From contig NZ_CP053748.1 of assembly GCF_024400215.1 (NCBI RefSeq), forward strand, positions 6,084,116 through 6,148,115: a stretch of 64,000 nucleotides of DNA, given 5' to 3'. A program made the translations under genes and the position numbers. The notes under the pieces are model-generated. The model was given only the letters and a program-made list of their open reading frames with translations, was not told the origin of the DNA and did no database searches. Source of the DNA: Massilia sp. erpn. Lineage in GTDB: Bacteria > Pseudomonadota > Gammaproteobacteria > Burkholderiales > Burkholderiaceae_D. Below, piece by piece: positions 36,781 through 47,994 of the stretch. How positions within the stretch are numbered: the first letter of the stretch is position 1; the number at the start of each line of letters is the position of its first letter.

Positions 36781-37707
36781 ATGTCTACGAAAAAACCGAT
36801 CAAACACTACCTCCAGTTTTCCGATTTCACGTTGGAAGAATATGAATACGTGATCGAGCGCGCCCATGTCATCAAGCGTAAGTTCAAGAACTACGAGATC
36901 TACCACCCGCTGATCGACCGCACCCTGGTGATGGTGTTTGAAAAGAATTCGACCCGCACCCGCCTCTCCTTCGAGGCCGGCATGCACCAGCTGGGCGGCG
37001 CCGCCATCTACCTGAACACGCGCGACAGCCAGCTGGGACGCGGCGAACCGGTGGAAGACGCCGGCCAGGTGATGTCCCGCATGTGCGACATCATCATGGT
37101 GCGCACCTTCGGCCAGGAGATCATCGAGCGTTTCGCCGCCAATTCGCGCGTGCCGGTGATCAATGGCCTGACCAACGAGCACCACCCCTGCCAGGTGTTT
37201 GCCGACATCTTCACCTACTACGAGCACCGCGGCCCGATCACGGGCAAGACCGTGGCCTGGGTGGGCGACGCCAACAATATGCTGTACTCCTGGCTGCAGG
37301 CGGCCGAAGTGTTCGGCTTCCACCTGAACGTGTCCACGCCAAAAGGCTACGATATGGACCTGTCGCAGGTGAAGACCGAGCGCTACACCTTCTTCGACAA
37401 TCCGTCCGACGCCTGCGCCGGCGCCCACCTGGTCAACACCGACGTCTGGACCAGCATGGGTTACGAGGCTGAAAACGCGGCCCGCCTGAAAGCCTTCGAC
37501 GGCTTCATGGTCGACGCGGCCAAGATGCAGCGCGCCGCGCCCGACGCACTCTTCATGCACTGCCTGCCCGCCCACCGCGGCGAGGAAGTGGCGGCCGAAG
37601 TGATCGACGGCCCGCAATCGGTGGTCTGGGACGAGGCGGAAAACCGCCTGCACATCCAGAAGGCCCTGATCGAGTACCTGCTGCTGGGCCGCATCGGCAG
37701 CAAGTAA
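36781..37707 (+). CDS. argF: Ornithine carbamoyltransferase
   Basis: A 308-residue enzyme making citrulline from ornithine and carbamoyl phosphate in arginine synthesis. The start is the ATG at 36781 ([13 protein letters not shown]); the upstream in-frame extension to 36715 has no ribosome binding site. Carbamoyl-phosphate motif [16 protein letters not shown] and the ornithine-binding [13 protein letters not shown] are present. argG follows 38 bases later, so the two probably form an arginine operon. Confidence 0.96.
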   Translation: MSTKKPIKHYLQFSDFTLEEYEYVIERAHVIKRKFKNYEIYHPLIDRTLVMVFEKNSTRTRLSFEAGMHQLGGAAIYLNTRDSQLGRGEPVEDAGQVMSRMCDIIMVRTFGQEIIERFAANSRVPVINGLTNEHHPCQVFADIFTYYEHRGPITGKTVAWVGDANNMLYSWLQAAEVFGFHLNVSTPKGYDMDLSQVKTERYTFFDNPSDACAGAHLVNTDVWTSMGYEAENAARLKAFDGFMVDAAKMQRAAPDALFMHCLPAHRGEEVAAEVIDGPQSVVWDEAENRLHIQKALIEYLLLGRIGSK

Positions 37708-37745
37708 GCGCCCAACCCTATACCCAACCTGAAACGAGAACGAGC

Positions 37746-38978
<1,233 letters not shown>

Positions 38979-39003
38979 GACTGCTGCGCCAGCGTGCACG
39001 CCA

Positions 39004-39029
39004 AGCCGCCTTCGGGCGGCTTTTTTTTG
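39004..39029 (+). terminator. Rho-independent terminator after argG
   Basis: AAGCCGCC (39004-39011), loop TTCG, GGCGGCTT (39016-39023) within a run of eight T residues. It closes the argF-argG transcript ahead of the Wsp operon. Confidence 0.9.
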
Positions 39030-39112
39030 CGCCCGCCATACGCACTGCTCGCGCAGCTGGCCTCAAAATGGTACATTTCCTGCCATAAGCCCTGTCCCCG
39101 CCAGGAGAAAAA

Positions 39113-40936
39113 ATGATCAAAAATCTGAGCGTCAAACACAAACTCTATTTCGGCTTTGGGACCATCCTCGCGGTCCTCATCATCCTGCTGCTGCTTGCCT
39201 ATAACCGCTTCCAGAGCCTGGCCGAGGCAAATAACTGGGACAAGCACACCATGGAAGTGCTGCATGATATCGACTCGGTCAATAACGCCATCCTCAGCAT
39301 CCAGGTCGAGGTACGCGGCTATCTCCTGACCGGCAACGAGTCCACCCTGGGCGGCGGCGACAAGGACAAGATCGCCGAAATGAAGCGCGACCTGCGCGAA
39401 TTGATCAAGCTGACCGCCGACAATCCGACCCAGAACGAGCGCCTGAAAAAGGCCGAAACCGTACTCGCCACCTGGGCCGACACCCTGATGCGGGCCCAGA
39501 TCGAAAAGCGCCGCTCGCTCGGCAACGCGGCCGGCGCAGCCGACCTCATGGGCCAGTCCAAGGAATTGCGCGACAGCGCCAACGCCGTGCTGGAAGGGCG
39601 CCGCCTGCTCGACGAAGCCGCCGCCGAGGAAGACCGGCTACTGGCCCAGCGCAGCCAGGCCAGCCAGCGCCAGCAGGAAAATATGCTGATGGTGCTGACC
39701 GTCGGCGGCGCCGTCTGCGTCACGCTGTCGCTGCTGGTGGTGATCCTGCTCTCCAAAGCCATCCTGGCGCCGCTGGCCAACCTGAGCTGGGCTGCGGGCC
39801 GCATCGGCGAAGGCGACCAGAATGCGCGTGCCACCGTCAACACCGGCGATGAACTGGGCCAGGTGGGCGATGCCTTCAACCAGATGGCGCAAGCCATTCA
39901 GACCAGCCAGGAGAAGGAAAAAGCGGCTTCCGACCTGCTCAAGTCCAAGGTCGATACCCTGCTGGTGACCATCAACAAGGCCGCCGCCGGCGACCTGACC
40001 GGCAATGTCGCCATCGGCGGCGAGGACGCCATCGGCCAGCTGGGCGATGGCATGGGACGCATGTTCGAGAATCTGCGCCTGCTGATCAACAATGTGCAGA
40101 AGGCCGGCATCCAGGTCACCACCTCGGCCACTGAAATCGCCGCTTCGGCCAAGGAACAGGAAGCCATGGGCGTGGAACAGGCCCAGACCAGCGTGGAAAT
40201 CCTGGCCACCACCAAGGAAATCTCCAGCAATACCAGCCAGCTGCTGAAGACCATGGAAGACGCTACTGCCGTCGCCGACTACACCACCAGCGCCACCGCC
40301 GAAGCGCAGGGCAATCTGCGCCGCATGGACCAGACCATGCACACCATGGTGGCGGCCACCGACTCGATCAACGCCAAGCTGGCCGCGCTATCGGAAAAGG
40401 CCAGCAATATCAACAGCGTGCTGACCACCATCACGAAAGTGGCCGACCAGACCAATATCCTCTCGCTCAACGCCGCCATCGAGGCCGAGAAAGCGGGCGA
40501 GGCGGGCCGCGGCTTCTCGGTGGTGGCCACCGAAATCCGTCGCCTGGCCGACCAAACCTCGGTCTCCACCTGGGACATCGAGCAGATGCTCAAGGAGATG
40601 CAGTCGGCCGTCTCGGCCAGCGTGATGGGCATGGACAAATTCTCCGAAGAGATCCGGCGCAGCGTGGGCGAGGTGCGCCAGGTGGTCGAGCAGCTCTCAG
40701 GCGTGATGGACCAGGTGCAGAAGCTGGCGCCGCAGTTCGACGCTGTGCTGCAAGGCATGCAGTCGCAGGCCGTGGGCGCCCAGCAGATCACCGAAACCAT
40801 GATGCAGCTGAATGACGCCACCCAGCAGACGGTGGAGTCGCTGAAGTCCACCAGCGAGGCGGTACACCAGCTGCAGTACGCCGCTACCGACCTGCAATCC
40901 AGCGTTGCCACCTTCGCCGTCGCCGGCGGCGGCTAG
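39113..40936 (+). CDS. wspA: WspA-type methyl-accepting chemoreceptor
   Basis: A 607-residue receptor: TM1 at about 11-31, a periplasmic helical domain of CHASE3/four-helix style (about 32-188, with [10 protein letters not shown]), TM2 at about 190-216, HAMP, and a long cytoplasmic signalling hairpin whose tip reads [21 protein letters not shown] (about 460-485). In Pseudomonas, WspA senses surface contact or envelope stress and controls the WspE kinase. It is the first gene of a seven-gene set in the exact Wsp order. AGGAG lies 6-7 bases before the start. Confidence 0.9.
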   Translation: MIKNLSVKHKLYFGFGTILAVLIILLLLAYNRFQSLAEANNWDKHTMEVLHDIDSVNNAILSIQVEVRGYLLTGNESTLGGGDKDKIAEMKRDLRELIKLTADNPTQNERLKKAETVLATWADTLMRAQIEKRRSLGNAAGAADLMGQSKELRDSANAVLEGRRLLDEAAAEEDRLLAQRSQASQRQQENMLMVLTVGGAVCVTLSLLVVILLSKAILAPLANLSWAAGRIGEGDQNARATVNTGDELGQVGDAFNQMAQAIQTSQEKEKAASDLLKSKVDTLLVTINKAAAGDLTGNVAIGGEDAIGQLGDGMGRMFENLRLLINNVQKAGIQVTTSATEIAASAKEQEAMGVEQAQTSVEILATTKEISSNTSQLLKTMEDATAVADYTTSATAEAQGNLRRMDQTMHTMVAATDSINAKLAALSEKASNINSVLTTITKVADQTNILSLNAAIEAEKAGEAGRGFSVVATEIRRLADQTSVSTWDIEQMLKEMQSAVSASVMGMDKFSEEIRRSVGEVRQVVEQLSGVMDQVQKLAPQFDAVLQGMQSQAVGAQQITETMMQLNDATQQTVESLKSTSEAVHQLQYAATDLQSSVATFAVAGGG

Positions 40937-40948
40937 GCGGGAGCGCCG

Positions 40949-41419
40949 ATGAAAGTGCTGGTCTTCCATATCGGCGCCGACCGCTACGGCCTGCCGCTGG
41001 CGGCCGTGCAGCGCGTGCTGCCGCTGATGGAGCTGAAGGCGCTGCCGCTGGCGCCGGACGCCGTGGCCGGCTTGATGAACCTGCACGGCGCCAGCGTGCC
41101 TGTGATCGATCTATGCCGCATCAGCGGCGGCGCGGCGGCGCCGCAGCAGGTCGATACCCGCATCCTGCTGGTCGATTACCGCACGCCGCAAGGCGAGCCG
41201 CATGCCTTGGGCCTGCTGGCCGAAAAAGTGCAAGGCGTGCAGGACGTCGACGCGGCGGCGCTCAGTCCCAGCGGCGTGGCCGCCGCCCCCTTCCTCGGCG
41301 CCGTGGCGGGCGACGCGGCCGGCCTCGTGCAACTGGTGCGGCTGGAAGAGCTGCTGCCACCGCCCCTGCGCGCGCTGCTGTTCCAGCCTGAGGGCGAAGC
41401 CAGGGGCACACCATCATGA
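40949..41419 (+). CDS. wspB: CheW-like coupling protein WspB
   Basis: A 156-residue CheW-domain protein (V-L-V-F-H-I-G-A-D-R-Y-G-L-P-L-A-A-V-Q, then P-D-A-V-A-G-L-M-N-L-H-G-A-S-V-P-V-I-D). It should link the receptor WspA to the kinase WspE. It overlaps the WspC start by four bases. Position between the receptor and methyltransferase genes is as in the Pseudomonas wsp operon. Confidence 0.88.
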   Translation: MKVLVFHIGADRYGLPLAAVQRVLPLMELKALPLAPDAVAGLMNLHGASVPVIDLCRISGGAAAPQQVDTRILLVDYRTPQGEPHALGLLAEKVQGVQDVDAAALSPSGVAAAPFLGAVAGDAAGLVQLVRLEELLPPPLRALLFQPEGEARGTPS

Positions 41420-42813
41420 AAGCCACCGAGCTGCTGCGCCAGGCCACCGGCATGAATCTGTCGCGCGCCGCGGTGGACGAGGCGGTGCAGCAGCGCATGG
41501 AGCTGACCGGCTGCCGCGACCGCAAAGCCTATCTGCGCGCTATCGCGCCGGAAGAACTGACCGCTCTGGTGGAGCTGCTGGTGGTACCGGAATCCTGGCT
41601 GTTCCGCGACCCGCAAGCCTTTGTCATCGCCGTCCAGCATGTGCAGCTGCGCGCCGCCGACGCCACGCGCATGGGCCGGCCGGTGCGCATCCTGTCCCTG
41701 CCCTGCGCCGGCGGCGAAGAACCGTATTCGATGGCGATGGCGCTGGCCGACGCCGGGATAGCGCCATCGGCCTACGCCATCGACGCCTGCGACCTGAGTC
41801 CAGCCTGCATCGCGCGTGCCCAGCGCGGCGTGTATGGCCGCAATGCCTTCCGCAACAGCGACCTGTCCTTCCGCGAGCGCTATTTCACGCCGCTCGGCAG
41901 CGAGCGTTACCAGATCAATGAAGAAATCCAGCGCCAGGTGCGCTTCCGCCAGGCCAATCTGCTTACGCTCGACGCCACGCGCTGGCGGGGCTGCTATGAC
42001 GTGGTCTTTTGCCGCAATCTGCTGATCTATTTCGACAAGCCCACGGTGCGCGCGGCGATTGGGCGCATCGCCACCATGCTGGCCGACAATGGCGTCCTGC
42101 TGTCCGGCTATGCCGAGCTGCCCAGCTTTGTGCACAACGGCTTCACGCCGCTGCCGCACCGCCAGGCGTTCGCCCTGCGCAAGGACGACAGCGGCCCGGC
42201 CGCCGCTATCGTCCAGCCAACCTGGTTCCCGGAACGGCGCCAGGCGCCGCCCTGCGACGGCGCCGCCATCCCCGCGCGCGGCACGCCCACCCGCCGCAGC
42301 TCGGATGTGGCGCGCCTGATGCGGCAAAGCCTGGCGCCCATAGCATCCTCGCCCGCCGTGCCAACCGCGCGCCAGCCTGCGCCGGTGCCCCAGCCGACAC
42401 TTCAGCCGCTGCCGCGTGCCGCGCGCGCGCAGCCTGTGGCGCCAGCGGCCGCAGCGGTAGTGCCGACCAGGCCAGCCGTTGCCGATGCGCAGGCCACCGC
42501 CGAGACGCTGGCCGAGGCCCGTCGCCTGGCCGACCAGGGCCGCGTCGATGAAGCGGCCGCCGCCTGCCGTCGCTGGCTGGAACGCGCGCCCGATTCGGCC
42601 GAGGCCTATTTCATCCTTGGCCTGCTGAGCGAAATCGGCCGACAGCCGGAACAAGCCGAGGCGCTGCTGAAGCGCTGCCTCTACCTGCAGCCCGACCATT
42701 ACGAAGCCCTGTGCCATCTGGCCCTATTGACCGAGCAAGGTGGCGACCCCAGTGCCGCCGCCACGCTGAAGGCGCGCGCGGCGCGCGTCTACCAGCGCCA
42801 GCAGCCCCAATAA
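41416..42813 (+). CDS. wspC: CheR-type receptor methyltransferase with C-terminal TPR (WspC)
   Basis: A 465-residue protein. Residues 1-265 are a CheR methyltransferase (SAM motif I-L-S-L-P-C-A-G-G-E-E-P-Y-S; V-F-C-R-N-L-L-I-Y-F). A proline/alanine-rich linker (about 270-360) leads to two or three TPR-like repeats (A-C-R-R-W-L-E-R-A-P-D-S-A-E-A-Y-F-I-L-G). WspC in Pseudomonas has the same CheR-TPR layout and methylates WspA. It opposes the methylesterase WspF encoded two genes on. Confidence 0.9.
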   Translation: MKATELLRQATGMNLSRAAVDEAVQQRMELTGCRDRKAYLRAIAPEELTALVELLVVPESWLFRDPQAFVIAVQHVQLRAADATRMGRPVRILSLPCAGGEEPYSMAMALADAGIAPSAYAIDACDLSPACIARAQRGVYGRNAFRNSDLSFRERYFTPLGSERYQINEEIQRQVRFRQANLLTLDATRWRGCYDVVFCRNLLIYFDKPTVRAAIGRIATMLADNGVLLSGYAELPSFVHNGFTPLPHRQAFALRKDDSGPAAAIVQPTWFPERRQAPPCDGAAIPARGTPTRRSSDVARLMRQSLAPIASSPAVPTARQPAPVPQPTLQPLPRAARAQPVAPAAAAVVPTRPAVADAQATAETLAEARRLADQGRVDEAAAACRRWLERAPDSAEAYFILGLLSEIGRQPEQAEALLKRCLYLQPDHYEALCHLALLTEQGGDPSAAATLKARAARVYQRQQPQ

Positions 42814-42822
42814 GAGAACAGC

Positions 42823-43497
42823 ATGACGACTGCCCAAGCCCAAGAGCTCAACGATTGCTGGAACCGCATAGGCGTGGCGGGCGACCACAGTTGCGCCCAA
42901 CTGCCGCAGGCCATCCACTGCCGCAACTGCCCGGTATATGCCGGCGCGGCCCAACATAATCTGCAGCGCCCGCTCTCGCCCGGCTACCGGCACGAATGGG
43001 CCGAGTATTTCCGCCGTCCGGCGCAAGAAAGCGCGCGCCACGACGCCTCCTGCGTGGTCTTCCGCATCGGCATCGAGTGGCTGTCCCTGCCCACGCCCCT
43101 GTTCCTGCAGGTGGCGCCGCAAGCCCAGCCTCACCGCCTGCCGCACCGCGCGGCGCATGGCCTGGCAGGCATCGTCAATGTCAGCGGCAAGCTCTATCCC
43201 TGCGTGTCGCTGGCGGCCCTGATGGGCATCGACGAACGCGACACCCAGGACCGCAGCGGCCACCATATCTTCCCGCGCCTGCTGCTGGTGCGCATGGAGA
43301 ACGAAATCTATGCCCTGCCCGTGGCCGAGCTGCACGGCATCGAACGCTACCGCAGCGAGGACATGCTGGCGCCGGCCGCCACCATCAACAAGGGCTTGAC
43401 GCGCTATCTGGCAGGCGTGCTGCCGCTGCGCGAGATGCAGATCGGCTGTCTGGATGCCGGCCTGCTGGCCCACCAGCTTGCGAGAACCCTGCGATGA
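42823..43497 (+). CDS. wspD: CheW-like coupling protein WspD
   Basis: A 224-residue protein: an N-terminal Cys-containing segment (C-W-N-R-I-G-V-A-G-D-H-S-C, H-C-R-N-C-P-V-Y) and a C-terminal CheW domain (V-V-F-R-I-G-I-E-W-L-S-L-P, G-I-V-N-V-S-G-K-L-Y-P-C-V). The N-terminal W-x-R-I-G-V-x-G-D-x-S-C / C-R-N-C-P-V motif is found in WspD proteins. Its stop overlaps the start of the WspE gene by four bases. Confidence 0.88.
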   Translation: MTTAQAQELNDCWNRIGVAGDHSCAQLPQAIHCRNCPVYAGAAQHNLQRPLSPGYRHEWAEYFRRPAQESARHDASCVVFRIGIEWLSLPTPLFLQVAPQAQPHRLPHRAAHGLAGIVNVSGKLYPCVSLAALMGIDERDTQDRSGHHIFPRLLLVRMENEIYALPVAELHGIERYRSEDMLAPAATINKGLTRYLAGVLPLREMQIGCLDAGLLAHQLARTLR

Positions 43498-45860
43498 GCC
43501 AGCCGGAAGACCTCAGCCAGTTCTCCATGCAGGATCTGTTCCGCATGGAGGCGCAAAGCCAGACCCAGATCCTGACCGATGGCCTGCTGGCGCTGGAGCG
43601 GCGCCCGGCCGATGCGGGCGCGCTGGAAGCGATGATGCGCGCCGCCCACTCGATCAAGGGTGCGGCCGCCATCGTCGGGCTGGACATGGTGGTGCAGCTG
43701 GCGCACGGCATGGAAGACGCCTTTGTCGCCGCCCAGCATGGCAAGCTGCAACTGACACCCAACCGCGTCGACGTGCTGCTGGCGGGCGTCGACCTGATCC
43801 TGCAATGCTCCCAGCTCGACGGCGAAGGCGTGCCGGCCTGGCTGGCCGCCAATGGCGCCCAGCTGGACCAGACCCAGACCCGCATCCGCGGCATCGCCTT
43901 CCTGCCCGAGCCGGTGCATCCGGCCGCTGCCCCAGCACCTGCACCTGCACCTGCACCTGTGCCGACGCCCGCACCCACGCCCACACCGCTCAGCGCAACA
44001 CCATCCGCGCCGCCGGCGCCGCCCGCTGCCGCGCCAGTGACGCCTGCGGCGGCGGCGACAACGCCCGCCAGCGATGGCGACAGCGACAACCCGGCTCCGG
44101 CGCCAGGCGCGCCGCCGCGCCAGCTGGCGCCGATGAAGACGGCGCAGAACTACGACCGCCTGCTGTCCCTGGCCAGCGAGTCGCGCATCGGCGCCCACCA
44201 GATGCATCCCTTCATCCAGAATATGCACCGCTTCAAGCGCAACCAGGCCAGCCTGTTCGGCGCGCTCGATGCACTGCATGACGCCATCGCCCAGGGCGAG
44301 GATGCCGCGCTCAAGGAAAAATCCGTGCTGGCCCAGCAGCGCAGCCAGCCGCTGCGCCAATTCATGCTCGAGCATATCGCCGAGATCGAAGCCTATGAGC
44401 GGCGCCTGCTGGCCACCTCGAAGAATATGGTGGACGAGGTGCTGATGCTGCGCATGCGGCCCTTCCGCGACGGCGTGCAGCACTTCCCGCGCATGGTGCG
44501 CGACCTGGCGCGCAATATGGGCAAGGATGTGCGGCTCGACATCCGCGGCGAGGACACCCTGGTCGACCGCGACATCCTGGCGCATATGGAAAGCCCGCTC
44601 AACCACATGCTGCGCAACGCCGTCGATCACGGCATGGAAACGCCCGAGCAGCGCAGCGCGGCCGGCAAGCCCGCCGTCGGCAGCGTGGTGCTGGAGGCGC
44701 GCCACCGCGCCGGCATGCTCAGCATCGAGATCTACGACGATGGACGCGGCGTCGACATCGAGAAAATCCGCCGCACCGTCATCCAGCGCAAGATGGCGCC
44801 GGAGCAGATGGCGCTCGCCATGTCGGCGGCCGAGCTGATGGAATTCCTCTTCCTGCCCGCCTTCAGCCTGAAGGACAGCACCACCGAGATTTCCGGCCGC
44901 GGCGTCGGCCTCGACATCGTGCACGACACCATCCGCCAGCAAAACGGCACGGTGAAGATCGAGTCCGAAGCGGGCAAGGGCTTCCGCACCTCGATCACCC
45001 TGCCGCTGACCCAGTCCATGGTGCGCGCCCTGGTGGTGGAGATCGCGGGCGAGGCCTATGCCATTCCCATCGTCAAGGTCGAGCGCGTGCTGCGCGTGCC
45101 GCAGAGCGCCATCCATGTGCTGGAGAACAAGCAGTTCTTCGAACACGAGGGCGAGCATCTGGGCCTGGTGCCCGCGGCCCAGGTGCTGGAACTGGGTGAG
45201 CACAACGACACGCTGGCCGAGCTGCCGGTGGTGGTGATCGGCAGCGGTGCGCGCCGCTACGCGTTGGTGATGGATACGATCCGTGGCGAACAGAGTCTGG
45301 CGGTGCAAAGCCTGGAGCCGGTCTTCGGCAAGATGCGCGACATCTATGCCGCCGCCCTGCTCGACAATGGCGAGCCGGTGCTGATCCTGGACGTGGCCGA
45401 CCTGCTGGTCTCCATCGACAAGCTGCTGCACGAAGGCGCGCTGCACCAGATGCTGCGCGGCGCCCAGGGCGCGCGCCGCAGGCTCAAACGCGTGCTGGTG
45501 GTGGACGATTCGCTCACCGTGCGCGAGATGGAGCGCAAGCTGCTGCTGGGCCGCGGCTACCAGGTGGACGTGGCCATCGACGGCATCGACGGCTGGAATA
45601 TGGTGCGCAGCGGCGAGTATGATCTGGTGGTGACCGACGTCGATATGCCGCGCATGGACGGCATCGAGCTGGTGGCCCTGGTCAAGAAAGACCTGCACCT
45701 GCACAAGCTGCCCGTGATGATCGTCTCCTACAAGGACCGGCCGGAAGACCGCGCGCGCGGCATGGCGGCCGGCGCCGATTACTATCTGACCAAGGGCAGT
45801 TTCCACGACGAGACCCTGCTCGACGCCGTTGCCGACCTGATCGGAGATGCCAACTCATGA
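43494..45860 (+). CDS. wspE: Hybrid CheA-type histidine kinase with receiver (WspE)
   Basis: A 788-residue protein starting at the ATG at 43494. HPt domain with phospho-acceptor His52 (A-A-H-S-I-K-G-A-A), a Pro/Ala-rich linker (about 145-210), dimerisation helices, HATPase (H-M-L-R-N-A-V-D-H-G-M-E, G-R-G-V-G-L-D-I-V), CheW regulatory domain, and a C-terminal receiver with Asp715 (V-V-T-D-V-D-M-P). It phosphorylates WspR to raise cyclic di-GMP and WspF to adapt the receptor. In the linker a hexamer GCACCT occurs four times (43935-43958). The longer frame from 42996 is spurious. Confidence 0.93.
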   Translation: MSQPEDLSQFSMQDLFRMEAQSQTQILTDGLLALERRPADAGALEAMMRAAHSIKGAAAIVGLDMVVQLAHGMEDAFVAAQHGKLQLTPNRVDVLLAGVDLILQCSQLDGEGVPAWLAANGAQLDQTQTRIRGIAFLPEPVHPAAAPAPAPAPAPVPTPAPTPTPLSATPSAPPAPPAAAPVTPAAAATTPASDGDSDNPAPAPGAPPRQLAPMKTAQNYDRLLSLASESRIGAHQMHPFIQNMHRFKRNQASLFGALDALHDAIAQGEDAALKEKSVLAQQRSQPLRQFMLEHIAEIEAYERRLLATSKNMVDEVLMLRMRPFRDGVQHFPRMVRDLARNMGKDVRLDIRGEDTLVDRDILAHMESPLNHMLRNAVDHGMETPEQRSAAGKPAVGSVVLEARHRAGMLSIEIYDDGRGVDIEKIRRTVIQRKMAPEQMALAMSAAELMEFLFLPAFSLKDSTTEISGRGVGLDIVHDTIRQQNGTVKIESEAGKGFRTSITLPLTQSMVRALVVEIAGEAYAIPIVKVERVLRVPQSAIHVLENKQFFEHEGEHLGLVPAAQVLELGEHNDTLAELPVVVIGSGARRYALVMDTIRGEQSLAVQSLEPVFGKMRDIYAAALLDNGEPVLILDVADLLVSIDKLLHEGALHQMLRGAQGARRRLKRVLVVDDSLTVREMERKLLLGRGYQVDVAIDGIDGWNMVRSGEYDLVVTDVDMPRMDGIELVALVKKDLHLHKLPVMIVSYKDRPEDRARGMAAGADYYLTKGSFHDETLLDAVADLIGDANS

Positions 45861-46891
45861 GAATCGCCATCGCCAACGATGTGCCCATGGCCGCCGAAGC
45901 GCTGCGGCGCGTGATCGCCGCCACCCACGAGCACCAGGTGCTGTGGATCGCCCGCACCGGCGGCGAGGCGCTGCGCATGTGCCACGACAAGCGCCCCGAC
46001 CTGATCCTGATGGATCTCAATATGCCGGAGCTGGATGGGGTGGAGGCGACGCGCCGCATCATGGACGAATGTCCGTGCGCCATCCTGATCGTGACGGGGC
46101 GGCCGCAGGATAATGTGAACCAGGTCTTCCGTGCGCTCGGCGCCGGTGCGCTCGACGTCACCGCCACGCCCATGCTGCAGGGTAAGCCGGACGGCGCGGC
46201 GGCCCTGCTGGCCAAGATCCACACCATCGAAAAGCTGGTGCGCCACAGCGGCGGCAGCCAGGCCATGCAGCCGCGCGCCGTGCCGTATCCGCCGCCGCCC
46301 GAGCGCAGCGACGACACCATCCGCACCCTGGTGGCGATCGGCGCCTCCACCGGCGGCCCGGCGGCCGTGGCGCACTTGCTGGCCGGCTGGCGCGCGCCGC
46401 GCGGCTGTGCCATCGTGGTGGTGCAGCACATTGACGAGAATTTCGCCGATAATTTTTCCAAATGGCTGGGCGACCAGCTGGTGATGCCGGTGCGCCCGAT
46501 CGAGCAGCGCGACGAATTGCTTTCGAGCACGGTTCTTATTGCAAAAAGCAACGACCACTTACTGCTGGATGAAAAGCTACGATTGGTTTACGATGCTCAT
46601 CCAAGGGACTACGCTTACCGCCCCTCGGTCGATGTCTTCTTCCACTGCATTGCCCGCCACTGGCGCGGCGCCGCGTTTGGAATATTGCTCACAGGCATGG
46701 GGCGCGATGGCGCGGAAGGCTTGCTGGCCATGCGCCGCGCCGGCATGCACACCGTGGCGCAAGACCAGGCCAGCAGCGCCGTGTACGGCATGCCGCGCGC
46801 GGCGGCCGAACTCGATGCAGCCCAGCTGATTTTGCCGCTGGAAAAAATCGGTCCCTTCCTGCGCAGCACCGTCGGCAATGGCGGGCACTGA
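45857..46891 (+). CDS. wspF: CheB-type receptor methylesterase (WspF)
   Basis: A 344-residue protein: receiver (phospho-acceptor Asp53 in L-M-D-L-N-M-P-E-L-D-G), linker, then methylesterase domain with the Ser/His/Asp triad in I-G-A-S-T-G-G-P, V-Q-H-I-D-E-N-F and T-G-M-G-R-D-G-A-E-G-L. It resets the receptor; loss of wspF in Pseudomonas locks the pathway on. A short AT-richer patch near 46500-46600 does not break the frame. Confidence 0.93.
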   Translation: MRIAIANDVPMAAEALRRVIAATHEHQVLWIARTGGEALRMCHDKRPDLILMDLNMPELDGVEATRRIMDECPCAILIVTGRPQDNVNQVFRALGAGALDVTATPMLQGKPDGAAALLAKIHTIEKLVRHSGGSQAMQPRAVPYPPPPERSDDTIRTLVAIGASTGGPAAVAHLLAGWRAPRGCAIVVVQHIDENFADNFSKWLGDQLVMPVRPIEQRDELLSSTVLIAKSNDHLLLDEKLRLVYDAHPRDYAYRPSVDVFFHCIARHWRGAAFGILLTGMGRDGAEGLLAMRRAGMHTVAQDQASSAVYGMPRAAAELDAAQLILPLEKIGPFLRSTVGNGGH

Positions 46892-46956
46892 GCATGACAC
46901 CCGGGCGCAGGGCAAGCAGGCGCCGCAGCATCAACCGTTGAATCGAAGAGAGTACG

Positions 46957-47994
46957 ATGTCTGATGTTTTCACCGCCGCGGCGGAGCATGAACAAGAACC
47001 GTCCATTACCGCATTCAAGGTCCGCGTCCTGCTGGTGGACGACCAGCTCATCATCGTGGAAGCAGTGCGCCGCATGCTCAGCGACCACCCCGATATCGAG
47101 TTCCACCATGTGACCGATCCGCAGCAGGCGTTCGACACGGCGCTGCTGCTGCAGCCCACTGTCATCCTGCAGGATCTGGTGCTGCCCGAAGTCGATGGCT
47201 TCGACCTGATCCGCCGCTACCGCGCCCACGAAATCCTGCGCCACATTCCCGTCATCGTGCTGTCCTCGCGTGAAGACCCCAAGCTCAAGGCGCACAGTTT
47301 CGCCATGGGCGCCAACGACTATATGGTCAAGCTGCCCGACCGCCTGGAAGTGCTGGCGCGCGTGCGCTACCACTCGGCGGCCCACATCAACCGCCTGCAG
47401 CGCGACGAAGCCTTCCGCTTCCTGCGCGAGAGCCAGCAGCGCCTGGCCGACGCCAATATCGAGCTGCAAAAGCTGGCCGCCCTCGATCCCCTGACCGGCA
47501 TCGCCAACCGCCGCCGCTTCGACGAGGTGCTGCAGGTGGAGTGGCAGCGCGCCCAGCGCGATCGCCAGCCGCTGGCGCTGCTGCTGTGCGATGTCGACTT
47601 CTTCAAGGCCTATAACGACAGCTTCGGCCATCCGGCCGGCGACCTGTGCCTGAAAAAAACGGCGGCCGTGCTGACCGCCCACCTGAAACGCGCGGCCGAT
47701 CTGGCGGCGCGCTATGGCGGCGAGGAATTCGCCATCATCCTGCCCGATACCGATGCCGCCGGCGCCTTGACCGTGGCGCATGCCTGCATCGCCCACCTGC
47801 AAGGCCTGGGCATGGCCAATCCCGATGCCCAGCCGCTGGGCGTGGTCACCATGTCGGTCGGCGTCGCCACCATGGTACCGACGTCCGGGCACGGCCCGGC
47901 CGACCTGATCGCCCAGGCCGACCGCGCGCTGTACGCCGCCAAGCGCAGCGGCCGCAACTGCGTGCTCGACGCCGCCAGCCTCACGCCAGCCTGA
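46957..47994 (+). CDS. wspR: Diguanylate cyclase response regulator (WspR)
   Basis: A 345-residue receiver-GGDEF protein. Receiver phospho-acceptor Asp73 (L-Q-D-L-V-L-P). The active-site motif is G-G-E-E-F at 254-258, and an inhibitory I-site, R-A-A-D at 245-248, precedes it by five residues, as in product-inhibited cyclases. It makes cyclic di-GMP when phosphorylated by WspE. It is the last gene of the operon and its end overlaps the convergent DUF998 gene by 14 bases. Confidence 0.95.
   Translation: MSDVFTAAAEHEQEPSITAFKVRVLLVDDQLIIVEAVRRMLSDHPDIEFHHVTDPQQAFDTALLLQPTVILQDLVLPEVDGFDLIRRYRAHEILRHIPVIVLSSREDPKLKAHSFAMGANDYMVKLPDRLEVLARVRYHSAAHINRLQRDEAFRFLRESQQRLADANIELQKLAALDPLTGIANRRRFDEVLQVEWQRAQRDRQPLALLLCDVDFFKAYNDSFGHPAGDLCLKKTAAVLTAHLKRAADLAARYGGEEFAIILPDTDAAGALTVAHACIAHLQGLGMANPDAQPLGVVTMSVGVATMVPTSGHGPADLIAQADRALYAAKRSGRNCVLDAASLTPA

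Noticed and set aside
43404..45806. An 800-codon open frame on the minus strand
   Set aside because: Antisense to wspE; the sequence is low-complexity His/Gln/Val-rich and without any domain.
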